Source: Novosphingobium sp. ST904 (GTDB lineage: Bacteria; Pseudomonadota; Alphaproteobacteria; Sphingomonadales; Sphingomonadaceae). Taken from it: a DNA stretch of 64,000 nucleotides. Made by a program: the position numbers and the translations under genes. Position 1 is the stretch's first letter. Each line of letters starts with the position of its first letter. Of this stretch, positions 1 through 8,895 are shown piece after piece. The stretch lies in assembly GCF_001298105.1 (NCBI RefSeq), contig NZ_LGJH01000150.1:1-64000 (forward strand), given 5' to 3'. The notes beneath the pieces were generated by a model. That model was not told the DNA's origin. It saw only the letters and a program-made list of their open reading frames with translations, and searched no databases.

Positions 1-97
1 GGATGGTATTGCGGGACAGGCCGGTCCGCCTCTTGATCTCCCGAATGGAGATCTTCTGCCGGAAATGCCACCGGCGGATCACACTGAGTAAGTCCAT
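1..97 (-). CDS. istA: IS21 transposase IstA, N-terminal fragment (continues off the left edge)
   Basis: The minus strand from 97 reads ATG with a GGAG ribosome-binding site about 9 bases upstream. The 32 visible residues begin MDLLSVIRRWHFRQK and continue into SIREIKRRTGLSRNTI, the helix-turn-helix start of IS21-family IstA transposases. Known members bind the terminal repeats through this region and carry a DDE catalytic core further on, which cannot be seen here. IstB, the AAA+ partner, would lie beyond the edge. Whether the gene is intact cannot be judged. Confidence 0.75.
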   Translation of the reverse strand, partial: MDLLSVIRRWHFRQKISIREIKRRTGLSRNTI

Positions 98-206
98 GTT
101 GATCACTCCACGACCCTCCGACTGGCAGCCGGAGGCGAGGGAAACATGGTCAATTCTCAATGGTAATTTATACGCCCCCCGGTTCACATCTCAGTGGCAA
201 TCAACA
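1..206 (-). mobile_element. End of an IS21-family insertion sequence (truncated by the window edge)
   Basis: The first 97 bases encode, on the minus strand, the start of an IstA-type transposase. Outside it lie spaced imperfect repeats typical of IS21-family ends. Read on the minus strand, TTACCATTGAGAATTGACC (about 152-170) resembles TTGCCACTGAGATGTGAACC near the outer end. The outer copy is preceded by TGTTGA, so I place the element end at about 206, where the plus strand reads CAACA. A weaker third copy lies near 227-246, so the boundary could be some 40 bp further out. The other end and any target duplication are outside the window. Confidence 0.7.
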
Positions 207-1168
207 GGCATGACGATTTTTCTGCAAGTTGCAATGGGAGATTTCGCTATTCGACAAGTTTTACAATATCATTGTTCAAAAATATTTGTTTCGCAGTCTG
301 TGATTTTTCTGCTGGCCATTTTTGTGGATATTGGGTGAAGTTAGGTAAATTTACAGTAAAGTCAATTTGTTATCTCTCCGACAGGTGAGCGTACCCATAG
401 GTTTGGCTGAGGGGGCGCCGACCGGAGACAAAAGATGGCGGATGTGTGCAAGGCAGGCGCCGATGAGAAGATGATTGGTTCGCGATCGTGTTGCCTCGCC
501 AAGCGGCATTGATCCTTTGAACGCCGCAATGTTTCAATGCACAAATCTGTGCGGAAGGTGCCAATCAGCAAGCGTTCATTAGAGAAAAATGGGGTGCGTC
601 TGCGGGCGTGAGTGAACCTGTTTGGATTGCTCTGGACAAGTGAAAAAGGGTGGGGCACAATCGCCAAGGCACCGGAAGAAAAGGGTTATTTTTGGTGCGT
701 GTGGGATAATGTGTGGGGAAGTGCAGCGCTGAGAGCGGAAAAATTGCATTCTAACAAGTTGTTACGATTTCAGATGCAAATCCCACCCTCTCCGCCAAGA
801 GCCCTTCCGGGACCATCCAGAACTGATCGCAGGAAATTCATCGATTTCCTTGGTTTCGGCGATCGGGCTCAATTTCCTTTATCGTGGCTGGACGTTGGCT
901 CGACGAGAGTCGTCTCTTGCGAATTTCGCGCGGAATGTCCGGGAATTCTCCTCACCGACCGGGGCTTTGTTCTCATGTGCGTGATTGCCGGCAGCGCTTG
1001 AACGTATTTCGGGCGGAAGCCGGTTTTTTCGTTCACTGAGGTCGCGTCCGGTGTCATGTTGACAGATATCGGCGGCGCGAGCAGCTTGTTCCGGTTGAAG
1101 ATGGCGGCTCGGAGAGTCGGTGTGAATTAGCGCTTTTTCGGCGGCTACCTCGCTCAAGGGTCGGGTGC
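207..1168. other. Intergenic stretch without a convincing gene
   Basis: About 960 bases between the IS end and the TPR gene. The left half is AT-richer than its surroundings. Several open frames of 60-140 codons exist on both strands, but none shows a recognisable motif, a good ribosome-binding site or plausible amino-acid composition. A minus-strand frame at about 365-520 could be a relic of another mobile element, but I cannot identify it. Confidence 0.5.
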
Positions 1169-2944
1169 ATGCAGAGGGTGTTGAGCAGCATTGCTTTGGC
1201 GGCGCAGGGCTTTGTTCTTGCCAGTTTTTCGACTGGCGCGGGCATTTCGCCGGTGACTCTGGCCATGCTTGATCCGTCAGGGCTTGCCGCTTCGATTTGC
1301 GGCGCAAGGGCTGAGGCGGCGGTGCTGGCGCACGAGCTTGTGCTTGCCGCAGCCGTTACGGGTCCGGTCGGTGCCGCATCCCAGGCGATACCGCTCTATC
1401 GCGATCTCGTTGCCGATCGTTTGCCGATCACCACTTCAAGCGAGCAGGCGCGGCGCTATTTCAATCAGGGTCTCCTGCTGGCCTATGGCTTCAATCATGC
1501 AGGGGCGGTGCGCTCTTTTCGCGAGGCGCAGCGGCTCGATCCGGCTTGCGCGATGTGCTGGTGGGGCGAGGCGCTGGCGCTGGGGCCGAACATCAACGCG
1601 CCCATGGACGATCGCGATCGCAATGCGGCTTTGGCGGCGATGGATAGGGCCGCAGGGCAAAGCGTGCATGCGTCACCGCTGGAGCAGGCGTTGATCGGTG
1701 CGACGGTGCGCCGCTACACGCGCGATGCGAAGGCCGATCGCTCTGCACTGGATACCGCATATGCCGATGCCATGATCGACGTTGCCCGTCGCTTTCCAGC
1801 GGATGACGATGTGGCCGTGCTGGCGGCCGAAGCGGTCATGGATGTCAGCCCGTGGAGCTACTGGGAGGCGGACAAGCGAACGCCGACAGGCCGAAGCGGC
1901 GAGGCGGTTCGGCTGATCGAGGGCGTGCTAATGCGTGACCCGGGCAACCTTCAGGCCGCGCATCTTTACATCCATCTCATGGAGAACAGCGCGGACCCGC
2001 GCCGCGCGGAAGCTGCGGCAGACCGGCTGGCGCGGGCAGGCGCGCCGAGCGCCGGCCATCTGGTCCACATGCCGGGGCACATCTATCAACTGGTCGGCCG
2101 CTACGCCGATTCCATCCGGGTCAACATTGCGGCGGCGCGTGCGGACGAGGCTTTCATCCGCAGCACGAACGATCGCAGCCTCGTCCGCTACGGCTATTAC
2201 CCTCACAACGTCCACTTCATCGTGACATCCGCGCAGATGGCAGGTGACATGCGCACGGCGATCACCGAGGCGCAGCGTCTGCGGAAACTGCTGGATCCCG
2301 GCACCTCCGCGCGGATCGCATGGATACAGGCGATCGATGCCGCACCCTTTCTGGCGATGGCGCAATTTGCCGAACCCGAGGCGATCCTGGCCATGCCGCC
2401 GCCCGACCCGCGTTTGCCCTATGCCGCTGCCATGCGGTTCTATGCGCGGGCCGTTGCCCGGGCGCAGGGGCGGGACCGCGCCGGAGCCGAGCGTGAAATC
2501 GCCGCCATCGTGGAAATCCGCAATTCCGGCACCCTGGCCGGCATGACCGAACAGGGCGTGCCCGCAGCGGACCTTCTCCAGCTGGCCGAAGCGGTGGCGC
2601 GCGGCAAGCTGGCCTTTTCGGAAAAGCGCTACGAAGAGGCCGCGCGCCTCTATCGCCGGGCAATCGTGCTGGAGGCGAAGATACCCTATCAGGAGCCGCC
2701 ATACTGGTATTATCCCGTGAGCCAGTCGCTTGGCGCGGCCCTGTTCAGGGCCGGGCATTATGGCGAGGCGGCGCAGGCTTTTCGTGCCGCGCTCGTGCAG
2801 TCTCCGAAAAGCGGCTGGGCACTTTACGGACTTGCCGAAAGCGAGAAGGCGCAAGGGCACGGTGTTGAAGCGGCCGCCGCCCGCCAGGCGCTCGGGCAGG
2901 CGTGGCTGGGCGACGATGCCTGGCTGCGGATGGACCGCTTGTGA
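1169..2944 (+). CDS. Tetratricopeptide-repeat protein
   Basis: A 591-residue protein. The first 70 residues are Ala-rich and hydrophobic and may hold an unusual signal peptide, but no clean cleavage motif is visible. From about residue 90 the sequence is helical and repeat-like: the segment AVRSFREAQRLDPACAMCWW has TPR spacing and a CxxC pair. TPR-like helices recur near residue 500 (YEEAARLYRRAIVLE) and 530-570 (GHYGEAAQAFRAALVQSPKS). Such proteins usually act as protein-binding scaffolds; no enzymatic motif is seen. It converges on the minus-strand cytochrome gene 49 bases away. The start is the first ATG of the frame and could lie further in. Confidence 0.75.
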   Translation: MQRVLSSIALAAQGFVLASFSTGAGISPVTLAMLDPSGLAASICGARAEAAVLAHELVLAAAVTGPVGAASQAIPLYRDLVADRLPITTSSEQARRYFNQGLLLAYGFNHAGAVRSFREAQRLDPACAMCWWGEALALGPNINAPMDDRDRNAALAAMDRAAGQSVHASPLEQALIGATVRRYTRDAKADRSALDTAYADAMIDVARRFPADDDVAVLAAEAVMDVSPWSYWEADKRTPTGRSGEAVRLIEGVLMRDPGNLQAAHLYIHLMENSADPRRAEAAADRLARAGAPSAGHLVHMPGHIYQLVGRYADSIRVNIAAARADEAFIRSTNDRSLVRYGYYPHNVHFIVTSAQMAGDMRTAITEAQRLRKLLDPGTSARIAWIQAIDAAPFLAMAQFAEPEAILAMPPPDPRLPYAAAMRFYARAVARAQGRDRAGAEREIAAIVEIRNSGTLAGMTEQGVPAADLLQLAEAVARGKLAFSEKRYEEAARLYRRAIVLEAKIPYQEPPYWYYPVSQSLGAALFRAGHYGEAAQAFRAALVQSPKSGWALYGLAESEKAQGHGVEAAAARQALGQAWLGDDAWLRMDRL

Positions 2945-2993
2945 ATCTCGTCCACGCCCGGGCGCTGCCCATTTTCCCGCAGCCGACCGGTGG

Positions 2994-3454
2994 CTATCGG
3001 CGGGCTCTTGCCTGCGTGCGCAGGTAGGCGATCAGGTCGGCTCGGTCCAACGGGTCCTTCACGCCGGGGAACTGCATGGTCGTGCCAGGCACGACGAGGC
3101 GGGGGCGGCGATCCATGCGTCGAGCGCCTTTTCGTCCCATTTGCCGCCGATGCCGATCAGCGCTGCGGTGTAGCCGTAGCGCGACCTGTTGGTGCCGGGG
3201 GGCTGGCCGAACACGCCGAACAGGTTCGGTCCGCCGCGATCGCTCGCGCCTTCGATGATGCTGTGGCAGGCGGCGCACTGCCGGAATTTCCGGGCGCCGC
3301 TTTCCACGTCGGCCACTTTCATAAGCTCTTGCAGGGTCGGGTCTTGCCCCGCTTCCCGCAGGCGCTCGTCATGACGGTCATCGCGGCATCCGGCGAGTCC
3401 GATCAGGAGAGCCATTCCGGCAAAGGCCGCGCGGGCCGATATCCATGCTTTCAC
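2994..3454 (-). CDS. Class I cytochrome c, probable lipoprotein (one-base frameshift)
   Basis: The protein has a short signal ending in a lipobox-like LAGC, then CAACH (the CxxCH haem c motif) with GGPNLFGVFGQPPG behind it and a late M in GTTMQFPGV as the likely sixth haem ligand. The end, DRADLIAYLRTQ, is typical of small c550/c552-type cytochromes. The reading frame breaks at the GGGGG run at 3101-3105: one extra base restores about 153 residues. I use a GTG start at 3454; an ATG at 3415 is the alternative but would leave a very short signal. It lies downstream of a small protein and DUF983 on the same strand. Likely a periplasmic, membrane-anchored electron carrier. Confidence 0.75.
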
Positions 3455-3473
3455 GGTTCGCAGGTCCGATGCA

Positions 3474-3800
3474 TCAATCGCGATGGAAGAACGCGGGCCT
3501 GCCCTTGAGCACGTTGCGCGCCATGTCGCCGCCATCGTGAAGGGCGAGCGGGCCGCCGGGCAGAGCATCGTCCCAGAAACCGTGGTCGGCATATTGATCG
3601 AGCGCCTCTTCATACCGGGCGATCTTGGCGGCCTGCGCTGCAAGCAGCCTTGTTGCGCTGTGCATTTCGGCAAAGTCGTCGCCCGATCCCGCGCGCACCA
3701 TCCGGGCAAGATCGGGGCGTTCCAGTGCTTCGAAGTAGTCGGCAACGAAGTCCCGGGCGGATTGCAGCGGGGTTGCGTGTCCCGCAGTCGGCATGGTCAT
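3474..3800 (-). CDS. Conserved small protein of unknown function
   Basis: About 108 residues, acidic and helical, for example RDFVADYFEALERPDLARM and AKIARYEEALDQYADHGFWD. No transmembrane segment or catalytic motif is seen. The start at 3800 lies 7 bases after the DUF983 stop; an earlier ATG at 3836 would overlap that gene. It ends 20 bases before the cytochrome start, so DUF983, this gene and the cytochrome probably form one transcript. I do not recognise the family. Confidence 0.55.
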   Translation of the reverse strand: MTMPTAGHATPLQSARDFVADYFEALERPDLARMVRAGSGDDFAEMHSATRLLAAQAAKIARYEEALDQYADHGFWDDALPGGPLALHDGGDMARNVLKGRPAFFHRD

Positions 3801-3807
3801 GGGCAGG

Positions 3808-4236
3808 TCAATCGCCGTTGCGCGGGGCGCGGGCATTGAGATCGGCCCAGAGTGCCTCCGTGCCCGCTTCCTGCGCCTTGTTCACGTATTGCGAGGCCAC
3901 GAGCCAGCCCTTGATATACTGCAGCGGCAACACGCAGCCCAGCCCGACCAGCGGGAACGAGGTGAGCAGATGGACCCAGAACGGCGGGTCGAACTTCACC
4001 TGCAGCCATACGGCGAAGAACGTGAGCGGGAAGGCGACGATGCAGAGCGAGAAGAAGGCGGGGCCGTCGTCAGGGGCGGCGAAGCCGTAATCGAGCCCGC
4101 AGGCCGGGCAGGTATCGTTCAGCTTGAGCCACTTGCGGAACATGGCGCCTTTTTCGCAACGGGGGCAAAGTCCCTTCAGGCCGCACCTGAAAATACGGCG
4201 GGCCTTGTCGCCGGGCTCCATATTGTTGTCTGACAT
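3808..4236 (-). CDS. DUF983 family membrane protein
   Basis: A 142-residue protein. The N-terminal part has two cysteine pairs, CGLKGLCPRCEKGAMF and NDTCPACGLDYG, that form a zinc-ribbon-like module. It is followed by about two hydrophobic segments (about 75-95 and 100-120). This layout and the DDGPAFF signature match DUF983, which is often encoded near cytochrome c oxidase assembly genes. The linked cytochrome c gene fits, but a role in respiration is inference. The start MSDNN at 4236 is preferred over an upstream ATG at 4308, which would run through the palindrome shared with the divergent regulator gene. Confidence 0.85.
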   Translation of the reverse strand: MSDNNMEPGDKARRIFRCGLKGLCPRCEKGAMFRKWLKLNDTCPACGLDYGFAAPDDGPAFFSLCIVAFPLTFFAVWLQVKFDPPFWVHLLTSFPLVGLGCVLPLQYIKGWLVASQYVNKAQEAGTEALWADLNARAPRNGD

Positions 4237-4288
4237 GATGCAGGTCCGCCGTTGATCGCGAGGATTCGTCTGTTGCTCAATATGGATA

Positions 4289-4302
4289 TTGTATGCATAC
4301 AA
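4289..4302. promoter_or_regulatory. 14-bp perfect palindrome, likely GntR/MocR operator
   Basis: TTGTATGCATACAA lies between the divergent DUF983 and MocR-type genes. The TTGTAT...ATACAA half-sites resemble operators bound by GntR-family helix-turn-helix domains. It covers the first possible ATG (4293) of the regulator, so that start is unlikely and the palindrome probably lies in the promoter or leader. Autoregulation is inferred. Confidence 0.55.
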
Positions 4303-4307
4303 AGTCA

Positions 4308-5713
4308 ATGCAAACAGTGATGCAAAATTGGCTGCCGGACATCCGCAATGCTCAAGGGCCGCTTTATCTGGCGATCTCCGCGGCGATCGGCCGGGATGTG
4401 GAGGAGCGGCGGCTCAATCCGGGGGATCGCCTTCCGCCCCAGCGCGAACTGGCCGAAGCGCTGGGCGTGGATACCGGCACGGTCACGCGCGCTTATGCCG
4501 AGGCGCGCAGGCAGGGGCTGATAGACGCGGAAGGACGGCGCGGCAGCTTCGTCCGGGGCAAGGCGGCGTTCGATGCGTCCAGCCAGGTGCCGCCGTTCGA
4601 TACCGGCATGAACCTGCCGCCGATTCCCTCCAGCAGTTCCTATGCCGCCAGCTTCGCGAATGCGCTGCAAGCCGTGCTGGAAGGCCCGGCCGCGGCGAAC
4701 CGGTTGCAGTATCAGCCTGCGGGCGGCGCTCCGGAAGACCGCGCGGCCGGCGCGCAGTGGCTGGCGGCTTCGGGAATGGAGGCGACGGAGGACAATGTCA
4801 TCGTCACCAGCGGTGCGCAAACCGCGCTGCATGCGGTTGTCAGTTCCGTTCTGGCGCCCGGCGATATCGTGTGCACGGGGCCTTTCGTCTATCCGGGCTG
4901 GAGCGCGATTTGCCGCCGGCACGGCGTGGCGATCGTGCCGCTCGGCGCGGATCGGCACGGCATCGATCCCGACGCTTTCGCGCGGGCCTGCGAAACCGGG
5001 GCGGTTCAATCCACCCCGGTCAGGGCGATCTATCTCGTGCCCGACAACGACAATCCGACGACCGCGACGCTCAGCGAGGAACGGCGCCGCCGCATTGCCG
5101 AGATCGCGCGGCGGCACGATGTTCTCATCATCGAGGACGATCCCTATTCCCGTCTCGGCAGCGGCGAGATTCCGTCGCTGGCTGCGCTCGCGCCGGAGCG
5201 GACGTGGCATGTCGCAAGCCTTTCAAAGCTCGTCTCGCCATCGCTGCGCGTTGCGTACTTGCGCGCGCCGCAGCTTCGGGATGCGCTGCGGCTGGCGACG
5301 GATACCTATGAGACCACGATCATGGCGCCTCCGCTCAACCTGGCCGTCTGTACCCAGTGGCTGAACACCGGGAAATGGGCTTCGCTGGTGGCGGAGGTGC
5401 GGGACGAGTGCCTTGCGCGGCAGGCTATCGCGGCGGGCATCCTGCCGCATGGGAGCTATGAGGCGGCCGCGCGGGCTATCACTTGTGGATTGCGCTGGAG
5501 CGGGAAGGGCAGTCCGCCGATCTCGTGCGGGCGCTGCGGCCGCTCGGCATCTCGGTCGTGTCGGGAGAGCAGTTCCGCATCGACCCCGAGGCCCGTCATG
5601 CGGTGCGTATCTCGATCGGCGGCAGCGCCGATCGGCAATGCATCGAACGGGCGCTGAAGATGGTGGATGCGATGATCCACCATCAGGATGGCCGTTTCAG
5701 CCCGATGGTCTAG
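4308..5713 (+). CDS. MocR-type regulator: GntR helix-turn-helix fused to a fold-I aminotransferase domain (one-base frameshift)
   Basis: The N-terminal 80 residues form a winged helix of the GntR type (GDRLPPQRELAEALGVDTGT, then a VTRAYAEARRQGLI helix). The rest is a PLP-dependent aminotransferase-like domain: VIVTSGAQTALHAVVSS, YLVPDNDNPT, DVLIIEDDPYSRL and the PLP-lysine region HVASLSKLVSPSLRVAYL. The frame breaks near 5473-5475 (GCGGGC); one added base gives about 468 residues, ending GRFSPMV. MocR proteins respond to PLP or amino-compound ligands; the target here is unknown, and neighbours do not reveal it. Start choices are 4293, 4308 and 4320; 4308 is used because the first sits in a palindrome. 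Confidence 0.85.
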
Positions 5714-5762
5714 CCTCAACGGCCCGGAACTTCACCCGAAGCTCCGGGTCGCCGAGCCTCGG

Positions 5763-6766
5763 TCAGGCCGTTTCCGTTTCCATGAGGGCGGCTACCTGTT
5801 CGGGATCGCCCAGGATCAGGCCGATGCGCTGGTGAAGTCCGACCGGGGTCACGTCGAGCACGCGGTTCCAGCCGTCGGTCGAGGCGCCGCCCGCCTGTTC
5901 GACCAGGAAGCTCATCGGATTGGCTTCGTAAAGCAGGCGCAGGCGCGCCTTGCCCGGCGTGCGGTGATCGGCGGGATAGAGGAACACGCCGCCGCGCTTC
6001 AGGATGCGATGCACGTCGGCAACCATCGAGGCCGTCCAGCGCATGTTGTAGTCCCGGCCGCAGGGGCCCTTGCCGTCAGTCAGGCGCTCGTCGATGTAGC
6101 GCACCACGGTTGGCGACCACTGCGGGCGCGCGCCATGTTGATGGCGATTTCGCAATTGCCCGAAGGGATCTGCATGGGGCCGTCGGTCATGATCCAGGCG
6201 CCCAGTTCGCGATCCAGCGTGAACTCGTAGACACCGGAGCCCAGGGTCAGCACCAGCAGCGTCTGCGGGCCGTAGATCGCATAGCCGGCAGCGACCTGCG
6301 CGGTGCCGGGCTGGAGGAAATCTTCCTCTCGTACTTCGCGGCCCGCGCATTCGTCAGGCGCGCGCAGCACGGAGAAGATCGTGCCGACCGAGAGGTTTAC
6401 GTCGACATTGCTGGAACCGTCGATCGGATCGTAGACCAGCAGGTATTCGCCCTTGGGATAGCGGTTGGGGATGGGATGGATCGTTTCCATCTCTTCCGAG
6501 GCCATTCCGGCGAGGTGGCCGCCCCACTCGTTGGCATCCAGCAGCAGTTCGTTGGCGAGCACGTCGAGCTTTTTCTGGACTTCGCCCTGCACGTTTTCGC
6601 TGTCGAGGCTGCCCAGAACGTCGCCCAGCGCGCCCTTGGCGATGGCGTGGTTCACCGTCTTGCAGGCGCGCGCCACGGTTTCGATCAGCAGGCGCAGTTC
6701 GGGCGGGCAGGTCGAGTTCGGCTCGCGCTGCTTTTCGAGCAGGAAGCGGGTGAGTGTCGGTTTCAT
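5763..6766 (-). CDS. fbp: Fructose-1,6-bisphosphatase class I (one-base frameshift)
   Basis: Hydrolyses fructose-1,6-bisphosphate to fructose-6-phosphate in gluconeogenesis. The metal-binding signature [20 protein letters not shown] is clear, with the later PMQIPSGN and GRDYNMRW regions and the C-terminal KRGGVFLYP and [16 protein letters not shown] blocks of class I enzymes. The frame breaks at about 6124-6133 in a GC-repeat; one added base gives about 334 residues, the usual length. It is last in a minus-strand run with a lacI regulator and a shikimate-dehydrogenase-like gene, facing away from the fructose PTS operon, so it is probably part of the same sugar regulon. The start MKPTLTRF is used because conserved sequence begins there. 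Confidence 0.92.
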
Positions 6767-6838
6767 ATCAGCTTCCTTACCCCATGTTCCGGACAAATCC
6801 ATGGCACTGCGAGCACATCCTGCCCCGTCGGGCCGGCA

Positions 6839-7705
6839 TTACGCCGCGTCTTGCAGCCGCCGGGCTACTTGCGGGCCATGCGCGAAGGCGGTGGCCTTGG
6901 CAATGGCCTCATCGTCGGGGCGGATGCCGGTATAGAGCACGAATTGCTCGATGGCCTGGAGCACGATCACTTCCGCGCCGGAGATCGCCGTCTTTCCGGC
7001 GGCGAGGGCGGCCTTGATGAAGGGCGTTTCGGCGGGCTGCGCCACCACGTCGAAGGCGACCTCGCAGGCGGCGATCTGCGCGGGCGTGAAGGCGAGTTCA
7101 CCGGCCTGCGCGCCTTCCATGCCGAGCGGCGTGACGTTGACAAGCATCGCCGCCCCCTGTTCGGGAAGCTCGGGGAGCCAGCGGAAACCGTACTGTTCGG
7201 CAAGGGCGGGGCCGGCTTCGGCATTGCGGGCGATAATCGTGCCCTGGCGGAAGCCGAGATCGCGAAGCGCGGCCATGACCGCCTTGGCCATGCCGCCGCT
7301 GCCGCGCAGCAGGAACGGCGTGGCCGGATCGATGCCGCGCCGGGCAACGAGATCGCGCACGGCGGTATAGTCGGTATTGTAGCCGGTCAGCACGCCTTCG
7401 TCGTTGACGATGGTGTTCACGCTGTCGATGGCGCGGGCCGAATCCTCAAGCCCGTCGAGCAGGGGGATCACCGCTTCCTTGAACGGCATCGAGATCGCGC
7501 AGCCGCGAATGCCCAGCGCCCGCAGGCCGCCGATGGCTGCAGGCAGGTCGGTGGTGGAGAAGGACTTGTAGACATAGTCCAGCCCCAGCAGCCCGTAGAG
7601 CGTGTTGTGCAGGCGCGACCCGGCGTTGCCGGGGCGGGCGGAAAGCGACATGCACAGGCGCGTGTCCCGGCCGATCGATTGTTTTGCGCTGAAGTCGGTC
7701 ATCAT
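6839..7705 (-). CDS. Shikimate dehydrogenase-like oxidoreductase (AroE/YdiB superfamily)
   Basis: 288 residues. The N-terminal domain carries the shikimate-binding signatures CMSLSARPGNAGSRLHN, the catalytic-lysine motif ISMPFKEAVIPLLD and NTIVNDEGVLTGYNTDY. The second domain has a Rossmann GSGGMAKAV loop. The N-terminal loop differs from the housekeeping AroE pattern and resembles the SDH-like/YdiB branch, so it may act on another substrate or be a minor isozyme. It starts 2 bases after the lacI stop, so the two are translationally coupled, and it is followed by fbp. Its link to fructose metabolism is unexplained. A second possible start lies one codon on. Confidence 0.75.
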   Translation of the reverse strand: MMTDFSAKQSIGRDTRLCMSLSARPGNAGSRLHNTLYGLLGLDYVYKSFSTTDLPAAIGGLRALGIRGCAISMPFKEAVIPLLDGLEDSARAIDSVNTIVNDEGVLTGYNTDYTAVRDLVARRGIDPATPFLLRGSGGMAKAVMAALRDLGFRQGTIIARNAEAGPALAEQYGFRWLPELPEQGAAMLVNVTPLGMEGAQAGELAFTPAQIAACEVAFDVVAQPAETPFIKAALAAGKTAISGAEVIVLQAIEQFVLYTGIRPDDEAIAKATAFAHGPQVARRLQDAA

Positions 7706-7707
7706 GG

Positions 7708-8717
7708 TCAGGCTCCGATGGGCTGGTTGGCGCGGGCGCGAGGGCCGCTCGATCCGCGCGTGATGAGGCGTCCCGCCAGCACGACCTTGCGGGCAGGCGC
7801 TTCGGGATGGTCCAGCCGGTCCAGCAGCATGGTCATCGCGGTGCGGCCGATCTCCTCGACCGGCTGTTCGATCACCGAGAGCCCGTCGCCGACGAATTCC
7901 ATCCAGTCGTTGTTGTCGAACCCGGCAAGGGCAATGTCGCCGGGCACGGCGAGATCGAGGTCGCGCAGCGCACGCAGCACGGTGAGCAGCATGACGCCGT
8001 TGCTGGCGACGAGCGCGTCCGGGCGAACCGGGCCGCAGAGCAGTTCCCTGACCGTGCGTGCCGCGGCCTCGGCGGCGTGCGGCATCTCGACCGTGACGGC
8101 CTCCATGCCGAACTTGCGGGCCGCTTGCTCGAACCCGGCGCGGCGCTCGATCCCGGTGCTGCTGGCGGCGCCGAACAGCCCGGCCACGCGGCGGTGGCCC
8201 TGGGCGTGGAGGTGCGCCACCAGTTCGGCGGCCATGGTTTCGTTGTCTAGCAATACCGTGTCGAGACCGGCGCTGGGCAGGCTGCGGTCGATCAGGACGA
8301 CGGGGAAGCCCGGTTCCAGCCGCTCGGCCTTTTCGACCCATTGGCGGCAAGGCGCGAAGATCACCCCGGTTACGCGTTCCTCGTGCATCAGTTCGAGATA
8401 GCCGGCCTCCTTGGCCGGGTCCTCGTCGGTGTTGCACAGGATCACCCGCATTCCGCGGGCGGTGGCGAGGCTTTCGATGGCGCGCGAGACGGCGGTGAAG
8501 AAGGGGTTGCGGATATCGGCGACGATCAGGCCGATGGTGTTGGTGTGCTGGGAGCGCAGGCGCCGCGCCGCAAGGTTGGGGCGGTAGCCGGTGGACTTCA
8601 CGGCCGCCAGCACCGCTCGTGCATCGCGGGATCGACGCTGCGGCCTGACAGCACCCGCGAAACGGTGGCGGGGGACACTTCGGCAACCCGGGCTACGTCC
8701 TTGATTCCAACTGTCAT
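7708..8717 (-). CDS. LacI-family transcriptional regulator, probable fructose regulator (one-base frameshift)
   Basis: The start gives a LacI-type DNA-binding head: VGIKDVARVAEVSPATVSRV with the hinge helix RVLAAVKSTGYRPNLAARRL. It is followed by a periplasmic-binding-protein-like sensor domain (IGLIVADIRNPFFTAVSRAI, VVLIDRSLPS, ALVASNGVMLLTVLRAL, GDIALAGFDNNDW). The frame breaks near 8613 (GAGCGG TGCTGG on the coding strand); one added G gives about 336 residues, normal for the family. It lies divergent from the PTS operon, with LacI-type operators at its own promoter and at the PTS promoter. FruR-like control by a fructose phosphate is inferred from context only. Confidence 0.85.
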
Positions 8718-8733
8718 CCGCAATGCGCCATTC

Positions 8734-8747
8734 GAGAAATCGTTCTC
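8734..8747. promoter_or_regulatory. Imperfect LacI-type operator upstream of lacI
   Basis: GAGAAATCGTTCTC has outer GAGAA/TTCTC half-sites around a CG core, similar to the perfect site at 8836-8849. It lies 17-30 bases upstream of the lacI start, fitting autoregulation. Confidence 0.5.
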
Positions 8748-8820
8748 ACTTGTTAGGGCGTTTTGCCCCTCTCCTGCGGGCGACTATGCATCACGTTCTC
8801 TCAAGATCGCAAGCATTCTC

Positions 8821-8850
8821 TTGACAAGCGCTTTGAGAAAACGTTTTCTA
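8821..8850 (+). promoter_or_regulatory. Promoter with perfect LacI-type operator for the fructose PTS operon
   Basis: TTGACA at 8821-8826 is a consensus -35 box. About 17-19 bases on, the -10 region overlaps AGAAAACGTTTTCT (8836-8849), a perfect 14-bp palindrome with the central CG typical of LacI-family operators. Bound repressor would block RNA polymerase. The EIIA start codon follows at 8896 behind an AGGAGAGG ribosome-binding site. Confidence 0.75.
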
Positions 8851-8895
8851 AGTGCATCACAGACCCGTCGTCAAAACGGTCAGGAGAGGCCTGAA

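Noticed and set aside
612..1001. 129-codon open frame upstream of the TPR gene
   Set aside because: GTG start without a ribosome-binding site, no motif, and an opposite frame of similar length covers the same bases.
6110..8401. A 763-codon open frame on the plus strand
   Set aside because: It lies antisense to fbp, the shikimate-dehydrogenase-like gene and lacI, which have clear motifs. Its composition (His/Arg/Gly-rich) is that of a high-GC shadow frame.
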